Shown: in pieces, positions 54,252 to 64,000 of the stretch
Position numbering within the stretch: position 1 is the stretch's first letter
How the letters are laid out: every line of letters begins with the position of its first letter
From: Apoderus coryli
Taxonomy: Eukaryota > Arthropoda > Insecta > Coleoptera > Attelabidae
Direction: 5' to 3'
Length of the DNA: 64,000 bases
Assembly: GCA_911728435.2 (NCBI GenBank)
Contig: OU452200.1
Coordinates: 31,945,715-32,009,714 of the forward strand
Notes under the pieces: generated by a model
What the model was told of the DNA's origin: nothing
The model's database searches: none
The model's input: the letters and a program-made list of their open reading frames with translations, nothing else
Position numbers and translations under genes: made by a program

Positions 54252-55374
54252 GGGAGTTAAGGCAAAGCCTGTGACGTATACGTAAACGTATCTTTTGACA
54301 TCTACGCATGCGCTCTTTAAATTTATGATACGTTTAACGATACGAAGGCCGTAAACATATGTACCTCTACGCGTATCATATACTTAAACGTATTGAACCA
54401 ATTGTCGCCGGAATTACATGAACTTGTACGAATATCTAGAATAGAACAACAAAAACTGTGAATCAATATTAAATATTAAGCTAAGCTATTTTGCAATAAA
54501 TACTTTAGTATTATTAGTAGTAGTATAGTTTATTTTGTAACAATTATACACATTTTTCTGTTATTGTTTATAGGTATACATTGTAAAATATATAGGTATT
54601 TGGTTCAGGATTAAAAAAACAATAATATTAACAATATAGTAAATGGAAGTAGAAAAATCTAAGTCTTTTTCTCAAGTAAAGTGTTATCCCTACCTTCCGC
54701 ATTTACGATACGTAGTGGATGGCACCAAAACTCTATTTTGAATGAGTGCTTATCTACTGTAAACATAACCAAAATCCCACGTTTACGTATGGAGATACGT
54801 ATACGTCCTTGGTTTTGCCTTAACTCCCTAATACGTATCTCCATACGTAAACGTGAGATTTTGGTTATGTTTACACTAGATAAGCAGTCATTCAAAATAG
54901 AGTTAAGGTACGATCCAATACGTATCGTATATGCGAAAGGTAGAGATAACACTTTACTTGAGAAAAAGACTATTTTAGATTTTTCTACTTCCATTTACTA
55001 TGTTGTTAATATTATTGTCTTTTTAATTATTAACCAAAACCTATATATTTTATTATGTATACCTATAAACAATAACAGAAAAATGTTTATAATTGTTACA
55101 AAATAAACTACTACTACTAGTAATAATAATAAAGTATTTATTGCAAAATAGCTTAGCTTAATTTTCAATTTAGATTGAGTTCTATTCTAGATATTCGTAC
55201 AAGTTCATGTAAATCCGACAACAATCGGCTCAATACGTTTAAGTATACGATACGCGTAGAGGTACATATGTTTACGGCCTTCGTATCGTTAAACGTATCA
55301 TAAATTTAAAGAGCGCATGCGTAGATGTCTAAAGATACGTTTACGTATACGTCACTGGCTTTGCCTTAACTCCC
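54252..55374. mobile_element. Head-to-head MITE palindrome
   Basis: GGGAGTTAAGGCAAA ends occur at 54252 (forward), 54828 (inverse) and 55374 (inverse). 54252-54828 is a full 577-bp MITE flanked by TAATA (54247-54251, 54829-54833). About 54832-55374 is a second copy in the opposite orientation, about 90% similar by eye, lacking its inner terminus. The ends are rich in ACGTATACGTAAACGTATC. The long frames on both strands here mirror one another and are not genes. Confidence 0.85.
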
Positions 55375-55429
55375 TTATATTGAAATATGTGAAATACATA
55401 ACTATGGAAAGGCAGTTTTACAATAGCAG

Positions 55430-55614
55430 CTTAATTCGGGTTCGTACAGAACTGTTCTAGAACTGTCAGGAGTGTGCGCAGTTCAAATTTACATGTTCGA
55501 GTTTTCTTGAACTGATTTAGAACGGTTCTAGAACCAGCAGTTTGCTGTTCGGGTTTGAAATAAAAAAAGTCCGAGAACGGTTCGAGAACTGTCAGAATCG
55601 ATCCCTGCTGTTGG
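55430..55614. repeat. Short repeated GAACTGTTCTAGAACTG-type boxes
   Basis: Variants of AGAAC(T/G)GTTC(T/G)AGAAC appear at about 55448, 55522 and 55577, some next to CTGTCAG. Possibly a small element; the bounds are unclear. Confidence 0.4.
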
Positions 55615-56281
55615 GCAAGAACCATAGAAATCTTATATTATAAATGTACTCTAGAATGCTAATTAAATCCAGCCGAATACTAAAAAGGGTAACGGGTATG
55701 CAGAGTTTTCACGAACTACGCATGCTCCTCAGTAACTTATTTTAAGTACAGAGCTGCCAGATTTAAAACTATTTTGTCGTTCGCCTTACAATTTTTGCGA
55801 CATATCTGTTTTATAAATAAATCCATATGTTGCGTCATATGAAACTGCTTGATAAAATCAAATAATTAAATGTTATCGGTAAAATTGCATACTGTTTAGT
55901 TTTCAGCAATATGAACGAAACATTTTTTTCCAAATCTTATTAAATTTAGGAGATTTCGCAACAGCGTCTGTTTTTGCAAATGACGTTTCTCGTAGTGGGA
56001 ACACAGTATAATAAATAATACAGTATTCTGTCTTTCACGTTTGCAAGCCGTCTTGCGCATATCGTCGCGCATGCCGCCATTATGGGTTACAACGTCAAAA
56101 TAATCGCATTGACGTAGATAGATACAGTTCACCACTGTGTTCAATATATAGTTCATTGTCGGCGTGTACGAGATAAATAAATATTGTGTTTAAATCTAAA
56201 TCTGTGTTTTGTGTTTTTGGTATAGTGTTCGTGAGAATTAAAAGGATTTTATTTTTATTAACGTGTCTTGGGATTCATACA

Positions 56282-56382
56282 ATGAATAATCACAAAGGAC
56301 ATGTGTGTGTTGCAAAATGTTGTCCCAATAAGCGGTACACTTGCTCTAAACATTTTTTTCGCTTTCCCAAAGATCCTGTTAG
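56282..56382 (+). CDS. THAP-domain exon 1 (left arm)
   Basis: ATG at 56282: MNNHKGHVCVAKCCPNKR then HFFRFPKDPVR, followed by donor AG|GTGAGT. It carries the first half of a C2CH THAP zinc finger (C-x3-C and the F-x-FP block). THAP domains bind DNA, as in P-element transposase. This exon is absent from the right arm. Confidence 0.7.
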
Positions 56383-57435
56383 GTGAGTAATAAGTAAAAA
56401 TTAAGATAAATACTAGATAATTTTACGTTTATAACAACTATTTGTATAACCGTAAAATTTATATTACGAAATGACAGTATCTAATATGTTTTTAAACTAA
56501 ATACAAGTGAAACATAAACACAAGTTGTCACGTGGCTAGTTGTTATTTTATTGACAATATCATTATAAAGTTTCAAGAAGTCTTTGCCAAAATTTGCCTT
56601 TAAAGTTGCTGTTGTTGTAATTTGTGAATTAAACTACCCGTTTAAGTCACTACAACGATATTCATAATAAACCACGAAAATTGAAATAAACGCGATTTAC
56701 TAATAAAGAAAAATAACAAACTAAATACAAAACTGAAACGATTTTAACTGACCAATATAATATAGAAATTGAAAACTAATCAAAAATCTGACAATCTTAA
56801 TTCTTTTTTGACAATAACAACTTTTTCCAATAGTTATTATTATTGTTATTAAAAATCACCCAATCATGTCAACATTTAACTGATAACACCACTTAAGGTT
56901 GTTTTCAATCACTATGACACACCACAAATATTTCTGAAATTGACAGCGATATTATTATGTACTTAAATATTTTTACAAAAATAAAAATACAGTACTGTGG
57001 TTAGAAACCAAAAACTATAATTATTCTTAGTCAGGACCTGTTTTGTAACCCAAAATGGCGGCATCTTACGTCACACTTTTTTTCAAAGTGCGAACGTGGA
57101 GACGGAATGCTGTACTTATTAATGCTGTGGTGGGAATATCTGTCAGAGTCGGCTTCACAACGATTCAGATAGGTTTTATAATTGAGTTATGGTTTTATTC
57201 GTGGTATATTTTAATTGTTGATAGATAGGTGTATCTATTTGTGATTAAAATTGTTTTTAATATTTGCTATTTTGGTTTTAGTTCGTTTATTTAACAAACA
57301 ATGAGTATAGTGTTGTGGTGTAAAAATGAAGGTCTCATTCCTGGTATTAAATATTTTCAGTAAGTTATTGTTTCGGGTTTCTAACAGTCTCAGTTTGAGT
57401 CAATATGATACCATTGACATGATACTCATTTTTAG

Positions 57436-57643
57436 CTTGACAAAAAAAGACATGATGTTTGGATGCGGACATTGGGATCCTAGTACAGAAAATGTATGTG
57501 ATGGGAATGTCATATGCAGTAAGCATTTCGCTGCAGAAGATATCATTTCTGGAGAAGATGGCAAGAGGATCACCCTCGTACCCGATGCAGTTCCCAAACT
57601 TTTGTTGAAAAGAAGAGATTATGTAAATGAGAGTGGAAGTTAA
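57436..57643 (+). CDS. THAP-domain exon 2 (left arm)
   Basis: The acceptor is CATTTTTAG. SLTKKDMMFGCGHWDPSTEN, then VICSKHFAAEDI (C-x2-H, the other zinc ligands) and VPDAVPKLL (the AVPxx end of a THAP domain), stop at 57641. The joint with exon 1 is in frame. The open frame that starts upstream at 57326 is most likely intron read-through. Confidence 0.7.
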
Positions 57644-57794
57644 ATTCTTAATCGTTTGATATCAAGACACTGTTTACTTAAAAGCAGTCTGTCAAAAATG
57701 CATGATATGTATGTCAAGAATATATTTCCTACGTTGTGTAGGTATACAAAGTCCGTTTGAATTTTGTTGTTAAACTGGACTATACTTAATTATA

Positions 57795-57957
57795 GAATCC
57801 TCCATGAAATTGCTGAGAATAAAAGTTCTACCAACCATGTTTTGTCACAAAATACTATTGCGAGTAGTACGGATGATATGGAAGTGGTTTACATGGACAC
57901 GGAAAATATTTGTGAAGTCACTGTTTCTTGCACCCCTTCTTTGAAGGCTGTAGAGAG
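57795..57957 (+). pseudogene. Possible downstream exon of the THAP gene
   Basis: AATTATAG then an open stretch ILHEIAENKSSTNHVLSQNT...DDMEVVYMDTEN, closed by donor AGAGAG|GTAAGA at 57958. I cannot find a donor in the right phase behind exon 2, so how it is joined is unsure. Any following transposase exons are missing. Confidence 0.4.
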
Positions 57958-58084
57958 GTAAGACGCCTTAGGTGGTTGTATAAACAAACAAATATTATAT
58001 AATAATAAAATAAATAATTAGAATGCTCAACTCCTTAAGATATTTTCCAGTATTAGAATTTTTACTTATTTCTCGTTTCTGCTT

Positions 58085-58140
58085 AGATTTATTATGATTG
58101 GGTTGTACCTGTTAGACAATAAAGTATTTAGATATTGAAT
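58085..58140 (+). repeat. LINE family A tail inside the left arm
   Basis: GATTGGGTTGTACCTGTTAG then ACAATAAAG, the 3' tail of LINE family A. The inverse copy is in the right arm at about 60965-61015. Confidence 0.5.
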
Positions 58141-58359
58141 GTAATTTTTTATTTCTTAAATTCCTTTATTCCATTTTTTTATTTGAATGTTACCAAATGG
58201 TAAAATTTAATTTTAAAAATACCTATAACAGTAATATAACATTTAATCAAAGCCGGTCCTGTTGAAAAATAAGTTACTGGTGATCAAGCGCATTACGGAC
58301 ATCTCTACACTTTTGGTTACATTTTTGTACTACGGGATTATCATTCTAGAGTATATATA

Positions 58360-60062
58360 CAGGGTGGTTCAACTTTTACCTGCATAAATTTTAGAATCGA
58401 TAGATAATCGACAAATAATGTGAGTTTGGTTAATAAACTATGGGCCAAAAATGCTTCGTTACAAAGTTACAGGGTGTTGAAATTTAAGACACAAATTCGA
58501 ATTTTATTAATATCTTTATAACCAATTGAGATATTTCAATGAAATTTGACTAGTGTGGAGAGGTAATCTAGCTTAATTTTTTCATGTAATAATATTTTTA
58601 TTTCCAGCAGTGGCGTGCGTTCGGCTACCGATTGCGATATTTTTAATGAAAAAACCGATACGCCACTGGTATATCTCAAAATAAAAATTATATCTGCAAT
58701 TCTTATTCAATTTAAAAGAAAAAAGCACTCTTCCCTTTTTTTCGTATGACGCAAAATTTTCGAGTAAAAAAATAAAAATCGTCTAAACCAAATGTATTGA
58801 AAATCAACATAAAAATAACATATAATTACACGTTTTAACAGATTTTACAGTTTTTTTTTACAATGTTTAAAATGACTATCGTCATTGTCAATACACAATT
58901 GGCATCTTCTGGTCATGCTATTCATTGCTGCCGATAGAATGTGATTGTTACGATGCAACTCATCACAAGCTTCTTGAATTTTTAAGACTAATTCTTCGTG
59001 TTTTCTTACCGGCACTGTATACACTTTTTCTTTTAGGTAGCCGCAAATAAAGAAGTCAAGTGGAGTCAAGTCAAGCGAGCTTGGGGGCCAAGATATAGGT
59101 TCCTCATATGATTATTTTCGACTTCCCCAGGGAAACGGCTAGTCCATTGATTTCCGTAATGCTCTGTTATCTAGTTTCTCACATTCCACCCGAAATGTGC
59201 TGGTGCTCCATCCATTTGAAATCAACCATTCGCACGTAAATGAAGTGGCACGTCATCCATTAAATCATTTAAATTATTCTGTAAAAAGTCTAAAAATAAT
59301 TGTGCTGAGAGCATAGCTATTAAAAAGAATGGTCCGAGGAGATTATTGCGGATATTACTCCTAGCCACACGTTCACAGTGAATTGTTGTTGAAACTTTCT
59401 CGCTCGCACTTCGTATGGATTGTGTTGTGACCAAATATGAAAGTTGTGGTAATTCGTTATACCAGTTCTTGTAAATGAAACTTCATCACTCCAGCGAACC
59501 TTATGCAGGAAATTTCTATCTACTTGAACTTTATTCAATAGCCATTTGCAAGAGGTATGCCTTTTAACATAGTCCTCAGGCAATAAATCTTGCACAGCCT
59601 TAAAATGGTAAGCCCTTTCTACCATCTTTATGAAGTGACTTGAGAATTTATTTACTAGAAAATGTTGCGTCATACGAAAAAAAGCCAAGAGTACTTTTTT
59701 CTTTTAAATTGAACAGGAATTGCAGATATAATTTTTATTTTGAGATAAACCAGTGGCGTATCTGTTTTTTCATTAAAAATGTCGCAATCGGTAGCCGTAC
59801 GCACGCCACTGGTGGAAATAAAAAGTATAGTATTACATGCAAAAATGAGGCTAGATTACCTCTCCACACGTGCCAAATTTCATTGCAATATCTCAATTGG
59901 TTATAAAGATATTAATAAAATTCGATTTTTTTTCTTAAATTTCAACACCCTGTAACTTTGTAACGAAGCATTTTTCGCACATAGTTTATTAACCAAACTC
60001 ATATTATTTGTCGATTATCTATCGATTCTGAAATTTATGCAGGTAAAAGTTGGACCACCCTG
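58360..60062 (-). mobile_element. Mariner-like transposon with about 410-bp inverted ends and a broken transposase
   Basis: The ends 58360-58775 and about 59650-60062 are long, near-identical inverted repeats opening CAGGGTGGT(T/C)CAACTTTTA, flanked by TA. Minus-strand transposase pieces are in order: YHFKAVQDLLPEDYVKRHTS, VRWSDEVSFTRTGITNYHNF (first Asp), NVWLGVI; then GPFF...FQMDGAPAHFGWNV (second Asp); then LTPLDFFICGYLKEKVY (third Asp) and SMTRRCQLCIDNDDSHFKH. At least two frameshifts separate them. It inserted into the left arm of the P-like composite. Confidence 0.9.
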
Positions 60063-60067
60063 TATAT

Positions 60068-60712
60068 ATGAGCCCTCTAGATGCAAAACTCGATAAATGC
60101 AAACATCCGAGTTTTGGGAATTAACAAAAAACTGTTTTTCTTGTTATTTCTTGTTAAAATATTTTCATATTTTGATATTAGGTGGCAATAGTGGTCATGA
60201 TTGAATTCATAATAAACCAAAACCTCGATACAGTAACAAATCTCGGAAAATTCAAGTAATAAATTGCATTCACCAAGTTTTGCACCCTAACGCTAGCAAA
60301 AACCTAGTTTTGCAACCTTTTGTCTAAGAAAATATATTTCGCTGGTTATTTAAAAAAAAAATTTATTAAGAAAAAATATAAAAAAGAAATAAATGTTTAC
60401 GAACCAGTAATAATAATAAATATTGCGCTAATAATAACACCGTCTCGTAAATCGTAATAAAAACATCTAAACAGAAAACACCGGGAGTCACGTGAGGAAT
60501 TGAGAGCCTGTCATTGGCCAAAGAGCAAAAAGCGAGTTTTGCACATATGTGCATGAAGCATAAGGAGAGTTATGCATCCAAGTGCTGTTTTTGAATTGAA
60601 AATTGTACATACAATTTAGACGAAAATTTGCTATAAGATAGAGTATTTAACTCGATTTTCACCATTTTTGCATTTACCGAGTTTTGCATCTAGAGGGCTC
60701 ATATCACAGAAA
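60068..60712. repeat. Central spacer with own inverted ends and GAGTTTTGCA repeats
   Basis: GAGCCCTCTAGATGCAAAAC begins at 60070 and its inverse ends at about 60701 (about 33-bp ends, one or two mismatches). Versions of (C/G)(A/T)AGTTTTGCA occur inside at about 60280, 60303, 60533 and 60675. It is either a separate nested MITE with subterminal repeats or the loop of the palindrome. Confidence 0.6.
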
Positions 60713-60715
60713 TCT

Positions 60716-60718
<3 letters not shown>

Positions 60719-60748
<30 letters not shown>
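60719..60748. repeat. (TA)n microsatellite
   Basis: An uninterrupted TA run at the inner end of the right arm. Confidence 0.95.
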
Positions 60749-61138
60749 CTCTAGAATGATAATCCCGTAGTACAAAAATGTAACCAAAAGTGTAGAGCTG
60801 TCCATAATGCGCATGATCACCAGTAACTTATTTTTCAACAGGACCGGCTTTGATTAAATGTAATATTACTGTTATAGGTATATTTAAAATTAAATTTTAC
60901 CATTTGGTAACATTCAAATAAAAAAATGGAATAAAGGAATTTAAGAAATAAAAAATTACATTAAATATATAAATACTTTATTGTCTAACAGGTACAACCC
61001 AATAATAATAAATCTAAGCAGAAACGAGAAATAAGTAAAAATTCTAATATTGGAAAATATCGTAAGGACTTGAGCATTCTAATTATTTATTTTATTATTA
61101 TATAATATTTGTTTGTTTATACAACCACCTTAGGCCTC

Positions 61139-61301
61139 TTACCTCTCTACAGCCTTCAAAGAAGGGGTGCAAGAAACAGTGATTTCACGAATATTTTCCG
61201 TGTCCATGTAAACCACTTCCATATCATCCGTACTACTCGCAATAGTATTTTGTGACAAAACATGGTTGGTAGAACTTTTATTCTCAGCAATTTCATGGAG
61301 G
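61139..61301 (-). pseudogene. Right-arm copy of the possible downstream THAP-gene exon
   Basis: Nearly the same protein as the left arm (VVYMDTENIREITVSCTPSL, with a few substitutions). Confidence 0.4.
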
Positions 61302-61456
61302 ATTCTATAATTAAGTATATTCCAGTTTAACAACAGAATTCAAACGAACTTTGTATACCTACACAACGTAGGAAATATATTCTTGACATACATATCATGC
61401 ATTTTTGACTGACTGCTTTTAAGTAAACAGTGTCTTGATATCAAACGATTAAGAAT

Positions 61457-61664
61457 TTAACTTCCACTCTCATTTACATAATCTCTTCTTTTCAACAAAA
61501 GTTTGGGAACTGCATCGGGTACGAGGGTGATCCTCTTGCCGTCTTCTCTACAAATGATATCTTCTGCAGCGAAATTCTTACTGCATATGACATTCCCATC
61601 ACATACATTTTCTGTACTAGGATCCCAATGCCCGCATCCAAACATCATGTCTTTTTTTGTCAAG
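61457..61664 (-). pseudogene. Right-arm THAP exon 2, zinc ligand lost
   Basis: Same exon as 57436-57643, but the zinc-binding histidine is Asn (VICSKNFAAED), and the first exon is deleted in this arm. The THAP fold cannot form. Confidence 0.7.
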
Positions 61665-62734
61665 CTAAAAATGAGTATCATGTCAATGGTATCATATTGA
61701 CTCAAACTGAGACTGTTAGAAACCCGAAACAATAACTTACTGAAAATATTTAATACCAGGAATGATACTTTCATTTTTACACCACAACACTATACACCTC
61801 ATTGTTTGTTAAATAAACAAACTACCAAACCAAAATAACAAATATTAAAAACAATTTTAATCACAAATAGGTATATCTATCAACAATTAAAATATACCAC
61901 GCATAAACCCATAATTCAATTATAAAACCTATCTGAATTGTTGTGAAGCCGACTCTGACAGATATTCCCACTACGAGAAATGTCATTTGCGAAAATAGAC
62001 GCTGTTGCGAAATCTCCTAAATTTAATAAGATTTGGAAAAAAATGTTTCGTTCATATTGCTGAAAACTAAACAGTATTACAATTTTACCGATAACATTGA
62101 ATTATTTGATTTTGTCAAGCAGTTTCGTATGACGCAACATATGGATTTATTTATAAAACAGATATGTCGCATAAATTCTGTAAGGCGAACGACAAAATAG
62201 TTTTAAATATGGCAGCTCTGTACTGAAAATAAGTGATTGAGGAGCATGCGTAGTTCGAGCAAACTCTGCATACCCGTTACACTTTTTGGTATTCGGCTGG
62301 ATTTAATTAGCATTCTAGAGTACATATATAATATAAGATTTCTATGGCTCATATATAGTATAAGATTTCTGTAGCAAGAACTGATCTCTGACTGTTTTTG
62401 GATTATTTGCTACACATGCGCATATCAATAAACGTGTTATTCATGTTTTGAGTTTAATTTTAACATATACTAAAAACGTACATCTTATCACATAATATAT
62501 TTAATTATACATTAGATGATTAAATGTTATATTATAATTAAATGTATCTATATTTAAAAAGGTGGACTACATTTATTAAGGAAAAAAAAAACAATATTAT
62601 ATATTTAGTATATCTAAAAGAAGACAATGATAATTATATTAAACATTATTTGTATTTTGGCTTCATGAAATTTGTATGCTTTGTTAACTTATTATGTTCA
62701 CTACCCATTTTAAATGAAAATGAAAAATCCAAAT

Positions 62735-62825
62735 TCTGGTTCGTTAGGCAGGTCATATATTTTTGATTATATTAAGATAACTTGTCGGGAAAGTTTTGGG
62801 GTGACACACCCTATTTTTTTGTATA
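62735..62825 (+). repeat. SINE body fragment
   Basis: GGTTCGTTAGGCAGGTCATA...CTTGTCGGGAAAGTTTTGGG matches the body of the SINE at 34.69-34.88 and 30.23-30.31 kb. The tRNA-like head is absent. Confidence 0.65.
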
Positions 62826-64000
62826 GAGGAAATGCATTTACGACACCACCACCTGTAATAATCCGCAACTTTGGACATCGGCTTAGCTAATACCCATTAA
62901 AACCTATTCGGTGAACGAGGCTATCTGAGCGCAGATAACTGGAGGAAAGACTTAGTATTCGTCCTCATTTCCTTTTCAGCTGGCACTATGTCCTGAATAT
63001 CTAAATGACAGAATATCCGTACTACTTATACATATACTGAATGCTATTAAGCAGGGAACTAAATAGAAAGTTGTATACAGAGAATTGGCATTTGACTAAA
63101 AATATTGTTTCCTGGAAAAAGTTAGCACAGGTTTTCGGTTGATTGTAAAATTTTGCTACATTTCATTTATTCTATAATTCAGAAATATGTTTTAAATTTT
63201 TAATTGTATATTTAAAATACTATAGTGTCATTGCCCGGAAATAGTACATCAATATAGAACCTTTCCGATATTAACGAGTCCCAAAGTTTCAGCAACATAT
63301 CTTTTGTAGTTCCCGAGAACTTTGAATAGGCGACTCAGGATGAATCACCCATAAAATGGTGAGTTGTCTATTATCCTAAATATTGTGGTGGTATCGGATC
63401 GTTGATTCTCTCTGTGTAGTAAGTGGCTAAATTTTGTAAAAACATGTTGGATTCTCATATATCAATTGCATTTCTCAGATAAATAAATATAATAAAAATA
63501 ATATTTATTTTGATCGAGGAATATATAAAATACCGAAATAAAATCAAGATTTTCTTTCAGATTCATTTATTTGATTTTTTTCAAGTTTCACTTAATATAA
63601 TAAATCATATGTAATTATGGATTAATTATTTATAAACGTTAACTAATTTATTGTGTGTACTTTCTCAAGAAAAGAAAAAAATATAGTAATAAAAATTATA
63701 CATATTTTTAAATATTATATAAGTTGTAATATTAGATACCGTATAATGAACATTTATGCATTAATGATTTGAAAAATTCAATAATTAACACACATGTGAC
63801 GTATATGATTAATCGTTTTAATTAATACTCAAAGTATTAATTATTTCTTTGTACTATTTTATTGAAAAACAAAAAATGTTCATTACACTAATTTTTAACT
63901 TTTTTTTTTCTGTTACATTAATATGTTTATCTTAATTATTTTTATTTAGGGTGTGTAATATGATAATTATTATAATAATTATGTATTATTACAGCTAATA
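62826..64000. other. No feature seen
   Basis: AT-rich sequence to the window edge; the last 500 bp are almost pure A/T. Confidence 0.45.

Larger units (their letters stand above)
55623..62373. mobile_element. P-like palindromic composite with THAP gene
   Basis: An 8-bp target duplication GCAAGAAC flanks the block (55615-55622 and 62374-62381). Both tips carry (A)CAKAGAAATCTTATA-type sequence. The left arm (55623-58357) and the right arm (about 60719-62345) are near-identical inverted copies, except that the right arm lacks 1,135 bp. The left arm ends where a mariner-like element sits (58360-60062). A 0.6-kb spacer with its own inverted ends lies between. The THAP zinc-finger exons, the 8-bp duplication and ends opening with CA fit the P-element superfamily. 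No P transposase catalytic region is visible, so this is a non-autonomous or internally deleted form. Confidence 0.75.

Noticed and set aside
54659..55106. Two overlapping open frames of 111 and 141 codons
   Set aside because: They mirror each other because the region is a palindrome; no domain, and the repeat explains them.
57326..57435. N-terminal part MKVSFLVLNIFS of the THAP exon 2 frame
   Set aside because: Better explained as intron sequence before the CATTTTTAG acceptor; the THAP domain needs the cysteines of exon 1.

Overview
AT-rich eukaryotic DNA, almost certainly from an insect. The reasons are spliced GT-AG introns, mariner transposons of a typical insect type, copia with its half-tRNA primer site, jockey/CR1-like non-LTR elements, a tRNA-derived SINE, a THAP (P-like) element and many MITEs. 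The order within insects cannot be settled from the sequence. There are no bacterial-style operons. Most long reading frames are pieces of transposons.

One conserved host gene dominates the window. It is the minus-strand GDAP2 orthologue (macro domain followed by a Sec14/CRAL-TRIO domain), running from about 36747 down to 3512 and beyond the left edge. Eight coding exons could be placed with exact splice sites. They join in frame to 376 codons, ending inside the CRAL-TRIO domain. The introns range from 59 bp to 19.5 kb and have been enlarged by transposons. A possible alternative first exon at 28.47 kb would give an isoform without the macro domain. Two small exons at 50.86 and 52.24 kb (minus) may be the end of a Kazal-like secreted peptide gene whose 5' exon is not visible.

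Layout: 0-2.3 kb, a hammerhead-like fragment and a modular repeat; 3.5 kb, GDAP2 exon 8; 5.1 kb, a MITE with perfect 35-bp ends; 7.1-8.2 kb, a broken mariner; 9.6-11.1 kb, a transposon with 0.4-kb inverted ends; 13.8-17.1 kb, two abutting non-LTR elements; 17.1-18.4 kb, a 174-bp satellite with a 522-bp higher-order period; 20.5-25.3 kb, decayed mariner-like elements (one split by a non-LTR insertion) and GDAP2 exon 7; 26-33.9 kb, GDAP2 exons 6-3 among MITE, SINE, LINE and mariner copies and a second hammerhead-like motif; 36.2-36.7 kb, GDAP2 exons 2 and 1; 37.2 kb, a solo LTR; 38.7-40.3 kb, a LINE; 43.6-48.2 kb, a complete copia element with apparently identical LTRs; 53.3 kb, a SINE with a clear target duplication; 54.25-55.37 kb, a head-to-head MITE palindrome; 55.6-62.4 kb, a P-like palindromic composite with a THAP zinc-finger gene, split by a mariner-like element.

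The most interesting items are the P-like composite (8-bp target duplication, one arm an internal-deletion derivative made at a 7-bp microhomology), the two hammerhead-like motifs whose stem I covaries, and the higher-order satellite array inside a GDAP2 intron.
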